Source: Streptomyces blattellae
GTDB taxonomy: Bacteria; Actinomycetota; Actinomycetes; Streptomycetales; Streptomycetaceae
Direction: 5' to 3'
DNA length: 64,000 nt
Assembly: GCF_009709555.1 (NCBI RefSeq)
Contig: NZ_WJBG01000215.1
Span: forward strand, 1 to 64,000
In this document: one piece after another, positions 1-8,780 of the stretch
Layout of the letters: every line of letters begins with the position of its first letter
Position numbering within the stretch: the stretch's first letter is position 1
Notes under the pieces: generated by a model
Told to the model about the DNA's origin: nothing
What the model saw: the letters and a program-made list of their open reading frames with translations, nothing else
Database searches by the model: none
Program-made: the position numbers and the translations under genes

Positions 1-244
1 GCCTAATGGGAGCTGCCGGGTCGGAGAGACTCGGTGCCGTAGCCGCCAGCAGGTGAGCACTTATGTCGCCGGAACCACTGTGAGTTCTGTGGTCAGACCG
101 TGCCCCTGCTGGTTGGCCGGAAGGCCATGACCGCTGATGGGGTGGCGTGCCCGCCGAGCTGAGCGTGAGCACTGGATCCATTAGGCCGCGTGCCGTGTCT
201 TCCGCGGGCTGCATGACCGGGAAGTACCTGACCTGGAGGATGAG
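1..244 (+). ncRNA. Candidate IS110 bridge RNA region
   Basis: In IS110-group elements the left non-coding end is transcribed into a bridge RNA whose loops base-pair with target and donor DNA. This region occupies that place. The stretch TGGTCAGAC at 90-98 is the exact complement of GTCTGACCA at 1490-1498, which spans the proposed right junction and the first host bases. That is what a right target guide would look like. The fold, the RNA ends and the donor guides were not worked out, so the call rests on position and this one match. Confidence 0.4.
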
Positions 245-1471
245 TTGCTGCTGATCGGCGACGACTGGGCCGAGGACCACCACGATGTCGAAGTCCAGGA
301 CACCACCGGCCGCCGCCTCGCGACCGCAAGGTTGCCCGAGGGCGCGGACGGTATCACCAAGCTCCACGAGCTTGTGGCGAAGCATGCGGGTGAGGACCTC
401 GTCCCCTGCGACGTGATCGTCGGGATCGAGACGGACCGCGGCACCTGGGTGCAGGCCCTGCTTGCGGCCGGCTACCGGGTCTACGCGATCAACCCTCGGC
501 AGGTCGCCCGGTTCAAGGAGCGGTACAGCACCTCCGGCGCCAAGAGCGACAGAGGCGACGCCCACGCGCTGGCCGACATGGTCCGCATCGACCGCGACCA
601 GCTGCGGCCCATCGCCGGCGACAGCGACCAGGCCCAGGCCGTCAAGGTCGTCGCCCGCGCCCACCAGACCCTGATCTGGGAACGCACCCGCACCTTCCAA
701 CGACTGCGCAACACGCTGCGCGAGTACTTCCCCGCAGCCCTGAACGCCTACGCGAGCCTGGAGCTGACCAGCACCGACGCGCTGGAACTGCTCATCAAGG
801 CGCCCACCCCCCAGGCGGCGGCCAGGCTCACCCGCATCCAGATCACCGCCATCTTGGCCCGCGCCCGACGCCACAACCGGGACCAGAAGGCCGGGGCCAT
901 CCAGGCCGCCTTGCGCGAGAAGCACCTGGAACTGCCCGAGCCGGTGGCCGCCGCCTACGGGGCCACCACGACCGCCCATGCTCGTCTCCTGATCGCCCTC
1001 AACGAACAGATAGCCGCGATGGAAGAGCAGGTGAAGGCGCATTTTCTCGCGCACCCGGACGCTGAGATCTACCTCTCCATGCCCGGCATCGGAGAGATCA
1101 CCGGCGCCCGGGTGCTCGCCGAGTTCGGGGACGATCCCACCCGTTACAGCTCCGCCAAGGCCCGCAAGAACTACGCCGGAACCAGCCCCGTTACCCGGGC
1201 CTCCGGCAAGAGCCACACCGTCCAGGCCCGCTACGTGCGCAACAACCGGCTCGCCGACGCGCTTCAGCGCCAGGCGTTCTCCGCCCTGCGGGCCTCACCC
1301 GGCGCCCGCCGGTACTACGACAAGCAGCGAGCCCGCGAGGCCGGCTACAACTCTGCCCTCCGCCAGGTCGGCAACAGGCTCGTCGGCATCCTCCACGGAT
1401 GCCTCAAGACCCGCACCCTCTACGACGAAGCAACCGCCTGGTCGCACCACGCACAACCCCATACCGCTTGA
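245..1471 (+). CDS. IS110-family DEDD transposase
   Basis: This is a 408-residue recombinase of normal length that cuts and rejoins DNA under bridge-RNA guidance. The N-terminal RuvC-like domain shows the acidic residues expected of DEDD transposases: Asp6/Asp7 in LIGDDW, Glu62 in VGIETDRG, and the aspartates of KSDRGDAHALAD around residues 100-110. The C-terminal Transposase_20 domain begins at SMPGIGEITGARVL and contains AGTSPVTRASGK, where the family keeps its catalytic serine. The start is TTG at 245, preceded by GGAGG with a 5-base spacer; the frame is closed upstream by TAG at 182. Nothing is missing, so the element may be active. Confidence 0.92.
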   Translation: MLLIGDDWAEDHHDVEVQDTTGRRLATARLPEGADGITKLHELVAKHAGEDLVPCDVIVGIETDRGTWVQALLAAGYRVYAINPRQVARFKERYSTSGAKSDRGDAHALADMVRIDRDQLRPIAGDSDQAQAVKVVARAHQTLIWERTRTFQRLRNTLREYFPAALNAYASLELTSTDALELLIKAPTPQAAARLTRIQITAILARARRHNRDQKAGAIQAALREKHLELPEPVAAAYGATTTAHARLLIALNEQIAAMEEQVKAHFLAHPDAEIYLSMPGIGEITGARVLAEFGDDPTRYSSAKARKNYAGTSPVTRASGKSHTVQARYVRNNRLADALQRQAFSALRASPGARRYYDKQRAREAGYNSALRQVGNRLVGILHGCLKTRTLYDEATAWSHHAQPHTA

Positions 1472-1491
1472 CACCAAACGACATGGGGTGT

Positions 1492-2390
1492 CTGACCAGA
1501 ATCTCGTCGCCCAGGTGCAGGACCGAGTTTCCCGTCTCCTGTCTCGACAGCGCCTTTCCGTCGAAGTGACGGGTGACTTCGCCCGTGCCGATCCGGAGTG
1601 TCTCCACACAGAGCTCGCTGCTCAGGTTCAACTTCGAGCGGCCGTACCTCAGGGCCAGTTCGGAGGTGTCCGGTGAGAAGGACGCCCTGTAGTACCACGC
1701 GGGGACTTCAGCGGAGACTACGTGCGTGATCAGCGGCTTTTGCGGCAACCGGTCGACGAGGTCCCGCAGTTGACCGGGAGACCGCACCGACGCTCCCGAG
1801 AGCACTTCCGCCACTCCTCCGGCGCGCTCCGGCACGGGCAGGAGGGCGGCAGCCGCGGCCGCCTTGGCCGGCGGCAGGTCGCGTGTGAGGCGGCGCAGCT
1901 CAGCCCAGTCCTGACGCTCCGCCAGATGGTGTGCGAGGTAGTCGAGTTCGTCGTACGTCATCTCGGCGATCCGGTCGCGCCGGTCACCGGTGACCACTAC
2001 CCGGATGACCTCTCCGTCACCCTCGGCGGCCATGACCGTACGCAGTCGTCCGCGCAGCCCGGGGGTTGCCGCGCGGTAGGCCAGGGCCAGCAGTGAGCCG
2101 TCCGGATCGAGGGCCTGGCGCTGGGCCGGCTGCCCGATGAGGGTGAGATACGCGGCCTGGTCGGCGGGCTCGGACGGTGCCACCGCCAGCAGGTCCCCGA
2201 CATCTGGGTCGGGCAGGTCGGCGGCCCGGCGGCGTACCGCTTCGTGCACGGCGGGATCGCCCGCGGCGCACGCCCTCACCACCTGCGACCAGGCACGCCG
2301 GGCACGCCACCCGCGGGAGCCGTCGGCCCGTCGGCGCGCGGCGAGCTCGGTCAGCCGGGAGGCCTGGGGTGCGCCGAGCGACTTCGTCAT
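1492..2390 (-). pseudogene. Helical-repeat/WD40 paralogue A, cut by the IS110 element
   Basis: This is the last gene of the DUF2997/radical-SAM/AAA operon. About 300 residues remain. The alpha-helical part carries RQALDPDGSLLALAYRAATPG and RDRIAEMTYDELDYLAHHLAERQDW, both shared with the neighbouring paralogues. The first blades of a beta-propeller follow (YYRASFSPDTSELALRY). The frame then runs into the IS at DEILVR, so the rest of the propeller is gone or lies beyond the left edge of the window. It starts at ATG 2390, 5 bases after the stop of the preceding paralogue, which implies co-transcription. Whether the truncated product is made is unknown. Confidence 0.8.
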
Positions 2391-2395
2391 ACGGC

Positions 2396-4630
2396 TCACC
2401 CGCCCAACTCGATCTCGTGGTCCCCGGCACGCGCGGTGGCGTGCGTGTCTCCGAGCCCCACGTCGTGCCGGAACCGGTGTTCCAGGCACGTCCGCAGCAG
2501 TCCCAGCGCCTGCCGGGACGATTCGTTCAGGACCGGGTGCTCCATCACCGTGACCACTTTCGTCAGCTCCCCGTGGCCCATCACGCCCATGGGGCCGGCG
2601 ACGAACGGGCGAAGGGCGAGGGCGGTGAGGACGTAGATGTCGACGGCGCCCTCTTCCAGGCCCGCCACCGCCAGTAGGTCTCCCCCTGGCGACACCCGTG
2701 CGCAACGCGCCCTGGCACGAGGCGTGTCGGCGAGTAGGGGGATCTGCTCGGACACGGGGTCTTCGGGCATGGGCGTGTCACGCGTCGGCGGCACGTCGAG
2801 GAGTTGCAGATGCGTTCCCGTGACGGCGAGGAACCGGTCCAGTGCGGGTGACCAGGCGAGGTGGACCGGAACTGTCCCGTACGTCCAGGCCCGGGACATC
2901 AGTGGTACCTCTGAGGTCGTCAGAGGTTCGTGCCACACATGCAGACCGCCGGATCCGGTGCCGCAGACAAGGGCGGAGGGCGAGATGGCGGCCGACTGGA
3001 TGCCGTATCTCAGGGTTTCGGGGCGAATGAGCTGGTGCACGACGGAATTGGCGAGGTCGACCACGATGTGGGCGTTTTCGCTGACCACCGCGATCACGCG
3101 CCCCTCCGCATCGACTGTGGTGGCCCTCGGAGCGAAATACTCCGTCCCACCCAGTTTGTCGCTGTAGGTAAGGCCCCCGCCGGAGCGGCCGACGAACACC
3201 GCCCACATGCTCGACTTGGGGGCCCTCGCGGTCACGGCAAAGGCACGGTCGCCGGTGATGCGCTCCACGCCACGCACGTCGCTGGGCTGGTTGGCCAGCG
3301 TCAGCGTGCCGCTCTCGGCGGCGTAGTGGATCTGCTTACCCGCCACGAGGGCCATGGCGTCGGAGCCCAGATGCGCGATCCGCCGCGCCGGATGCGGGAG
3401 GTCGTCGTCCAGCCATACCAACGTCAGACCGGCGAGATCGACGATACCGGCGCAATGCCCCGGCCCCCGCCCGGCGAACGCGAGTTGGCTGCCGTCCGGA
3501 CCGAAGTCGAGAGCGTGCACCGCGATCGCCTGCTCGTCGGGGGCGCTCGGCCAGATCCGGGTGCGAGGGATGGAGTTGAGCGGACCCGCGCCGGCCAGGG
3601 CTTCCACGAACCGGGCCATGGCCTTCGAGTCCGCCGCACGCAGCGCTTCGAAGACACGGCGGTCGTCCTCGCCGGACGGCCGCCAGTCGCCGAACCTGTC
3701 GGCCACTCGCACCGCATCGGGCAGTGGCATCAGCAGCGTGAGGGGCCACAAGCGGTCCCAGTCACGTCGATCCGCCAACCGATCTGCCACATACCTGCGT
3801 TCGTCCTTGGAGAGGGAGGCGAAGTCTCCCCGCTGGGCACTCTGTCCCGCCAGCACGCGCAGCACATCCAGGGCGCCCAGTCTGCTCATCTCGGTCCGCA
3901 GAACCGAACGCTGCTCGTCGGAGGCAGCCCGGTAGCCGAGCGCCAGGAGAGAGCCGTCGGGATCCAGCGCCCGATACTGCGCCAGCTGCCCGGTGCGTAC
4001 GAAGAACACGGCACGCTGGACCTGATCGGCGGGCGCGAGGTGGTGCTCGGCGCAGAAGGCTGCCGCCCAGGGGGAGTCCAGAGCCGCCGCGCAGAACAGG
4101 TCGATGGTCTCGGGGTCGCCCGCAGCGAGCAGCCGGGCCCGGGCACGTTCGCCGAGCGGGTGGCCGAAGCGCAGCGCGGCATCGACGAGCGTGCCTTGTT
4201 CCAGGGGTACGTCTTCCAGGGGTACGTCGTCGAGCGCCAGGCGGCTGAGGGAGCGCATCCGGGCCTCGGAGGCCGCTGGGGCGGGGCCCCAGTGCTTCAG
4301 CAGTGACCACAGCTCGGCGTCGTCCCGGTCGAGCCAGTCCTGCCATGCGGCCTCGATGAGCAGGGCCGGTACGGGCGTTGAACCCTGTGTCAGCTCCGCC
4401 ATGAGAGGCGAAGCCCACCGCCCCGGAGACGGCCCGGACGCCGACGGCGTCAGCCAGCACCGGAACACCGCCTCCTGGCCGTAGGTCTCCCTCGCGCGGG
4501 CGACGGCGCGCAGGGCCAGGGGCACGCCCGTGTCGGCAGCACGCAAGACGGCAGCGAGAGCCCGGCGGCCCAGCCGCGACTCCGGAGTGGCCCGCAGCCG
4601 TAGCACCAGTGCGGCGGTCCATACCCCCAT
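2396..4630 (-). CDS. Intact helical-repeat/WD40-like paralogue B
   Basis: A 744-residue protein of unknown function, the only undamaged member of a four-gene tandem array. Residues 1-130 hold the family motif DDAELWSLLKHWGPAP followed by MRSLSRLAL. Residues of roughly 130-300 are leucine- and alanine-rich helices suggestive of HEAT-like repeats, including YRALDPDGSLLALGYRAAS. From about 310 onward there are WD40-like blades, for example GGLHVWHEP and LAWSPALDRFLAVTG. A C-terminal tail (EHPVLNESSRQALGLLRTCL) is echoed in the decayed copies. The start is ATG 4630, with GAGAGG just upstream; reading further upstream in the same frame crosses into the previous paralogue and is not one gene. Such architectures usually act as scaffolds or sensors, but that is inference. 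Confidence 0.75.
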   Translation of the reverse strand: MGVWTAALVLRLRATPESRLGRRALAAVLRAADTGVPLALRAVARARETYGQEAVFRCWLTPSASGPSPGRWASPLMAELTQGSTPVPALLIEAAWQDWLDRDDAELWSLLKHWGPAPAASEARMRSLSRLALDDVPLEDVPLEQGTLVDAALRFGHPLGERARARLLAAGDPETIDLFCAAALDSPWAAAFCAEHHLAPADQVQRAVFFVRTGQLAQYRALDPDGSLLALGYRAASDEQRSVLRTEMSRLGALDVLRVLAGQSAQRGDFASLSKDERRYVADRLADRRDWDRLWPLTLLMPLPDAVRVADRFGDWRPSGEDDRRVFEALRAADSKAMARFVEALAGAGPLNSIPRTRIWPSAPDEQAIAVHALDFGPDGSQLAFAGRGPGHCAGIVDLAGLTLVWLDDDLPHPARRIAHLGSDAMALVAGKQIHYAAESGTLTLANQPSDVRGVERITGDRAFAVTARAPKSSMWAVFVGRSGGGLTYSDKLGGTEYFAPRATTVDAEGRVIAVVSENAHIVVDLANSVVHQLIRPETLRYGIQSAAISPSALVCGTGSGGLHVWHEPLTTSEVPLMSRAWTYGTVPVHLAWSPALDRFLAVTGTHLQLLDVPPTRDTPMPEDPVSEQIPLLADTPRARARCARVSPGGDLLAVAGLEEGAVDIYVLTALALRPFVAGPMGVMGHGELTKVVTVMEHPVLNESSRQALGLLRTCLEHRFRHDVGLGDTHATARAGDHEIELGG

Positions 4631-4635
4631 CGGCC

Positions 4636-5449
4636 TCACCTCTCTCCGTCCTTGCCCAGAGCGATGTCCGTGGCGGCACTCACGGTCACCGGACCGGAGC
4701 CCAGCGCGATGTCCCCACCGAAGCGCTCGCGGAGACAGGCCGCCAGCAGGTGCGGTGCGTCTCGTAGCACGGGGTCGCCCATCTTCGTACGCAGGTCCCG
4801 TACGCGTTGCGCGTCCTGGGGGCCGCCGTGCAGCAGGGGTTGTTCCACCCGCAGTTGGTCCCAGCGGTGGTGCTCGGCCAACTGGTGCCCGGCGTAGTCG
4901 AGTTCGTCGTCCGCCATCTCGGCGATCCGGTCGCGTGGGTCGCCGGTGACCACCACCCGGATCACCGCGGTGTCGCCCTCGGCCGCCACGGGCGTCCGCA
5001 GCCGCTCCCGCACATCGGGCGCAGCGGACCGGTGGGCAAGGACGTCGGCGTGCCAGTCGGCTGAGCGAGTGCGCGGGGGGCACGGCGTCGGGTGTGGCGG
5101 GGCGATTCCACCGTTTCAGCAGGGACCACAGCTCGCTGTCGTGCTCCGCCAGCCAGTCGCTCCAGGCGGCGTCGACGACCCAGCCGGGAACCGTCGAGGC
5201 GTCGGCCGCCAGTTCGTCGAGCACGGGGGAGGCCCACGGCCGTGCCGGGCGGTCGGACAGCGACGGTTCCAGCCACACCTGCCACAGCGCTTCGTGCCCC
5301 CGGGCGGCGACGGCCCGCGCGAGGGCCCGCGAAGCCGAGGGCTCACCGGCGTCGGCCGCGCGCACCACGGTGAACAGGGCCCGGTCCAGCCGCTGCCCTC
5401 GCAGGGGAAGCCGCAGCAGCAGTGCGGCTACGCGTGGACGCATGATCAT
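4636..5449 (-). pseudogene. Decayed paralogue D with internal deletion and frameshift
   Basis: The first 130 codons (from ATG 5449, overlapping the upstream stop as ATGA) align well with paralogue B: WASPVLDELAAD, DSELWSLLKRWNRPA, HSLSRL. At about 5050-5060 the homology jumps about 130 residues ahead and changes frame. It resumes as RLRTPVAAEGDTAVIRVVVTGDPRDRIAEM, which closely matches paralogue A, and ends with a family-type tail at 4636. An internal deletion that left the reading frame is the simplest explanation. The frame continuing from the N-terminus is arginine- and proline-rich and looks non-coding. The next gene starts 5 bases after its stop. Confidence 0.75.
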
Positions 5450-6317
5450 CGCCCTGGCCGGTCCTCGCCCGGGGCTACGTCCTGCGGCCCGCCCGCGGAG
5501 GCCGGCCCGGGGTCCGGCGCGAGGCCCCCGCGGAAGCGCTCCGCACGGCACACGTCGTGGAGCCCGAGAGTCCTTCGTACGGCAGGAGCCCCGATCCGCA
5601 AGCACAACATCCGTACGCGTCGCCGGTCATGCGGGGTGGTGTGCAGCAGCGGCCGTTCCACGGCTGCACGTGCGCGGAGACGGTCGAGTTCGCCGTGTGA
5701 CAGTTCGGCGATCCGGTCCCGCTGCTCACCGGTGTTCACCACTCGGATCGCCTCCCCCGCGCCCTCCCGGCCAGAGCCGTACGCAGCCGCCCGCGCGGTT
5801 CCGCGTCGGCCGCCCGGTAGGCCGGTGCGAGCAGCCGGTCCCGGGCGTGTTCGCCGATCGGGTGGTCGAAGCGGGCGCCGGTGCCGGCGGGCTGCCGGGC
5901 GTCGGGGGGCGGCTCTTGGCGGCCGAGAGCCAGTCGGCTGAGACCGCACGGGTCGGCGAGGTCGGCGACGTGGGACGCGGGCCGCCCCCACCTCTTCAGC
6001 AGCGCCCACAGCCCCGCTCCGGCCTCGTCCAGCCGGTCGCGCCAGGCCGTGTCCACGGGGAACCCGGGCACAGGCGCCGTACGGGCGGCCGGCCGCCGCC
6101 CGGCAGGTGACGCCCGGCGGTCGGCGAACGGCGCCGACCGCCGCAGCCAGGACGCCCAGGCCATGCTGTGGGCCTCGCGGCGCAGGCAGGAGCCGCCCGG
6201 CAGCGCAAGCCAGACCAGAACCGCGACGGCACCGAGCCGCTCCGCTCCACCGGGCCGCTTCGCTCCACCGAGCCGCTTCGCTCCACCGAGCCGCTTCGCT
6301 CCACCGGACCATGCCAT
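5446..6317 (-). pseudogene. Decayed paralogue E with internal deletion and frameshift
   Basis: This is the first of the four array members, starting just after the AAA ATPase stop codon. The N-terminal frame contains GFPVDTAWRDRLDEAGAGLW and ALLKRWGRPA, matching paralogues B and D, then GLSRLAL and FDHPIGEHARDRLLAPAYRAAD, where part of the helical region is missing. Around 5740-5760 the frame shifts. The downstream frame carries AIRVVNTGEQRDRIAELSHGELDRL and the tail VERPLLHTTPHDRRRV, which corresponds to the tail of paralogue D. The extreme N-terminus is four copies of an 18-bp repeat encoding GGAKRL-like hexapeptides. Confidence 0.7.
6234..6305. repeat. Four tandem 18-bp repeats at the start of paralogue E
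   Basis: The unit GAGCCGCTTCGCTCCACC is repeated four times (6234-6251, 6252-6269, 6270-6287, 6288-6305) with one or two substitutions in the first two copies. Because 18 is a multiple of three, copy number changes would not alter the frame. On the minus strand the repeat encodes a hexapeptide at the N-terminus of paralogue E. Confidence 0.9.
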
Positions 6318-6321
6318 GGCC

Positions 6322-7869
6322 CTACACCTCCAGTACCGGTACCTGGTGCTCGGCCGCCCGGTCCGCCCCGGTGAACGACGCCGACTGGGCGCGGCCTTCG
6401 CGCAGCCAGGCGCGCAGGTCCTCGATGACCTCGCGTTGGGAGCGGCTGAGGGGGACGGTGCGGGCGGCGGCGCGGGCGATGTCGTCGGTGGTGATGTCGC
6501 GTTCCTCGGCGAACGCCTCGTACATCGCGTCCACCACGACCTGTTCCAGCTCGGCGCCGACGAATCCGTCGCAGACCCGGGCCAGTTCGTACACGTCGAA
6601 CATCTGCGGCTTGCGGCCGCGTTTGCGCAGGTGGACGGTGATGATCTCGCGGCGTTCCTCTTCGGTGGGCAGGTCGAGGAAGAACACCTCGTCGAAGCGG
6701 CCCCGGCGCAGGGTCTCCGGCGGCAGGGCGCTGACGTCGTTGGCGGTGGCCACCACGAACACCGGGGCGGTCTTCTCCTGCATCCAGGTCAGCACGGTGC
6801 CGAAGACCCGCTGCGAGGTGCCGCCGTCGTGCCCGCCGGACGACAGCGCCTTCTCCACCTCGTCGATCCACAGCACGCACGGGGAGACGGTCTCGGCCAG
6901 GCGCAGGGCGCGGCGCACCCGTTCCTCCGACTCGCCGACCAGGGAGCCGAACAGCGCGCCGACGTCCAGGCGCAGCAGCGGCAGCCGCCACAGCCCGCCG
7001 ATCATCTTCGCCGTCAGGCTCTTGCCGGTGCCGGGGATACCGATCAGCGCGATGCCCTTGGGCGCGGGCAGCCGGAACTGGCGGGCGGCGTCGCCGAAGG
7101 CGCGTTCGCGCAGCCGCAGCCACTCCTTGAGCACGTCCAGGCCGCCGAGGTCGTCGGGGCTCTCCTCGGCGCTGTAGAACTCCAGGGCCTCGTTCTCCCG
7201 GATGACGGCCTTCTTCTCCGCCAGCACCGCCTCGATGTCGCGGTCGTCGAGGACCTCGTCCCGCACGATGGCCTTGGCGAAGGCCCGCCGGGCCTGGGCG
7301 GCGGTCAGGCCCAGCGCGGCCTGCGCCAGCCGGCTGCGGCCCGCCGCGGTGAGCGTGGACTTCACCCCCTTGGTGCTGTCGATGAGATGGTCCAGCTCCC
7401 GGCGCAGCGCGTCGGCCTCGGGCAGCGGCATCTCCACCACCACCGCGTCGTCGCCCAGTTCCACGGGCAGGTCGCGCACCGGGGTGGTGACGATCAGCGA
7501 GGAGCCGGTGAAGACGAGTTTGTGGGCGAGGTTGCGCAGGCGCCGGCGCACGGCCGGGTCGCGTTCCCAGAAGGCGTGGAAGTCTTTGAGGACGTACAGG
7601 TCGCGGCGGTGCGGTTCCTTCTGCGCCAGTTCCTTGATCTTGGTCAGGGCGTCCGGCGGGGTGGCCGCCCTGGGCAGCTGACGGCCCGACGCCGACTCCA
7701 GGCCGTCGGCGATGTCCCAGGTGATGAGGTCGGAGGAGGGGTCCCGGTCCCGGCGGACCTGGTCCAGCACGTCCAGTGCCCGCTGCTCCTCGACCGTGAC
7801 CAGCACGATCAGCGCCACCCGGGCGCGCAGGTACAGCCGGATCTCGTCGTGGATGTTCACCGTGCCCAC
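6322..7869 (-). CDS. Ycf46-like AAA+ ATPase
   Basis: A 515-residue ATPase. An N-terminal region of about 230 residues (MGTVNIHDEIRLYLRARVALI) resembles the regulatory half of Ycf46-type proteins. It is followed by a linker with ESPDDLGGLDVLKEWL and an AAA+ module: Walker A GIPGTGKS, Walker B CVLWIDEVEKA, sensor 1 VVATANDVSALP, and the arginine-containing RRGRFDEVFFLDLP. The C-terminal lid helices contain FVGAELEQVVVDAMYEAF. The start is GTG 7869, one base after the stop of the radical-SAM gene, so translation is probably coupled. Ycf46 proteins are known from cyanobacteria and plastids, where their role is poorly defined. Here the ATPase probably remodels or loads a partner, possibly the helical-repeat paralogues downstream. 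Confidence 0.8.
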   Translation of the reverse strand: MGTVNIHDEIRLYLRARVALIVLVTVEEQRALDVLDQVRRDRDPSSDLITWDIADGLESASGRQLPRAATPPDALTKIKELAQKEPHRRDLYVLKDFHAFWERDPAVRRRLRNLAHKLVFTGSSLIVTTPVRDLPVELGDDAVVVEMPLPEADALRRELDHLIDSTKGVKSTLTAAGRSRLAQAALGLTAAQARRAFAKAIVRDEVLDDRDIEAVLAEKKAVIRENEALEFYSAEESPDDLGGLDVLKEWLRLRERAFGDAARQFRLPAPKGIALIGIPGTGKSLTAKMIGGLWRLPLLRLDVGALFGSLVGESEERVRRALRLAETVSPCVLWIDEVEKALSSGGHDGGTSQRVFGTVLTWMQEKTAPVFVVATANDVSALPPETLRRGRFDEVFFLDLPTEEERREIITVHLRKRGRKPQMFDVYELARVCDGFVGAELEQVVVDAMYEAFAEERDITTDDIARAAARTVPLSRSQREVIEDLRAWLREGRAQSASFTGADRAAEHQVPVLEV

Positions 7870-7870
7870 G

Positions 7871-8452
7871 TCAGAACTCCCCTTCCGGTGCGGCCATCCC
7901 GGTGAATGTCAGCGTCCCGTCGTCCGTGACGGTGATCTCCAACTCCGGTACGGCGGCCAGGTCGCCGGCCGTGTAGCGCCCGGTGCGCAGCCAGTACTCC
8001 TTGTTCGCCGAGCCCCGCAGCCCCCGCGCCAGACGGAGGCGCGCGTTGTAGCGTCCGGCGATCACCACGTCCGCGTCGGCGACGGCCGCCGAGCGGGCCG
8101 CGTCCGCCTCGATCTCGGCCCGGGAGAACCCGCTCAGCACGATCACCGACAGTCCGCTGCGGGCCCGCACCGCGCCGCAGAACGCGGCCACCGCGGCGGG
8201 CTGCTCCAGCGGCTCACCACCCGTCACCGTGACCCCCTCGACGCACGCGGCGTCGGCCAGCACCTCCTCGGCCACCTCGCCGGCCGTCCGCACGACACCC
8301 GCGCCCGACCCGGAATGCGTCTGAGGGTTGAAGCAGCCGGGGCAGCCCAAGGCACACCCCTGACTCCACACCACATACCGAACTCCCGGACCGTTGGCGG
8401 CACTTCGAGGCACCACGGCATGCAGCCGCCACGGTGCGTCCAGGCCGCTCAC
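7871..8452 (-). CDS. Radical-SAM activase-like protein (4Fe-4S single cluster)
   Basis: A 193-residue protein with the radical-SAM cluster motif CALGCPGC (Cys-x3-Cys-x2-Cys) near residue 35, preceded by GVRYVVWSQG as in NrdG/PflA-type activating enzymes. It is followed by VTGGEPLEQP, the conserved GGEP motif that binds S-adenosylmethionine. The C-terminal part (LRGSANKEYWLRTGRYTAGDL) also fits this subfamily. Such enzymes normally put a radical on a glycyl-radical enzyme, yet no such substrate is encoded in the window. The GTG start at 8452 overlaps the stop of the DUF2997 gene (GTGA), and the AAA gene follows after one base, so it belongs to that operon. Confidence 0.82.
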   Translation of the reverse strand: MSGLDAPWRLHAVVPRSAANGPGVRYVVWSQGCALGCPGCFNPQTHSGSGAGVVRTAGEVAEEVLADAACVEGVTVTGGEPLEQPAAVAAFCGAVRARSGLSVIVLSGFSRAEIEADAARSAAVADADVVIAGRYNARLRLARGLRGSANKEYWLRTGRYTAGDLAAVPELEITVTDDGTLTFTGMAAPEGEF

Positions 8453-8652
8453 CCCTGCCACAGCCGGTCCTGCTCCTCGGTCCCGTCCTGCTGATAGGCC
8501 TCCTCGGTGAGCACCTGGTGCTCCACCGCCCCGCCGAGCAGCCGGACCAACTCGTCGGTGTCCGCCACACACCGCGTGCCGGCCACCCCTTGGACGTGCA
8601 CCTCCACGGTGCCGTCCGCCGCGATGACGACCTCGACACTCTCCTCCGCCAT
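8449..8652 (-). CDS. Small DUF2997-like protein, first gene of the operon
   Basis: A 67-residue acidic protein starting MAEESVEVVIAADGTVEV, with a beta-hairpin-like start followed by VQGVAGTRCVADTDELVRLLGG. This pattern fits DUF2997, a family of small proteins often found beside Ycf46-type ATPases; the assignment is from memory of the family. A good ribosome binding site (GGAGGG) precedes ATG 8652. The single cysteine after the hairpin is typical of the family. The gene overlaps the radical-SAM gene by four bases. The protein might be a carrier or substrate for the radical enzyme, but nothing in the sequence proves it. Confidence 0.65.
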   Translation of the reverse strand: MAEESVEVVIAADGTVEVHVQGVAGTRCVADTDELVRLLGGAVEHQVLTEEAYQQDGTEEQDRLWQG

Positions 8653-8780
8653 CAACTCGCCCTCCACCCAGGGAAAAAGACCCCGCCATTGTGCCGGGAA
8701 GAGCTCGGGAGGGGTCCCGGGATACTCCAGTTCGGGCGAGCCTGTACGCGTCGCGGGCGGTGTGCAAGAGGGCGGGCCGG

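Larger units (their letters stand above)
1..1493 (+). mobile_element. IS110-family insertion sequence, left end outside the window
   Basis: The element consists of an intact DEDD transposase gene, about 245 bases of upstream non-coding sequence, and a very short right end of about 20 bases after the stop codon. That layout is typical of IS110-group elements. Host sequence resumes near 1492: from there the minus strand reads as the interrupted C-terminal propeller of a gene from the neighbouring operon. No terminal inverted repeats were seen, as expected for IS110. I place the right boundary at a CT dinucleotide at 1492-1493, the usual core of this family, but this is inference. The left boundary is not in the window. 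Confidence 0.75.

Noticed and set aside
2396-5605. One minus-strand frame of 1069 codons
   Set aside because: It joins the N-terminus of decayed paralogue D, an Arg/Pro-rich stretch, and intact paralogue B. The real gene starts at ATG 4630 with its own ribosome site.
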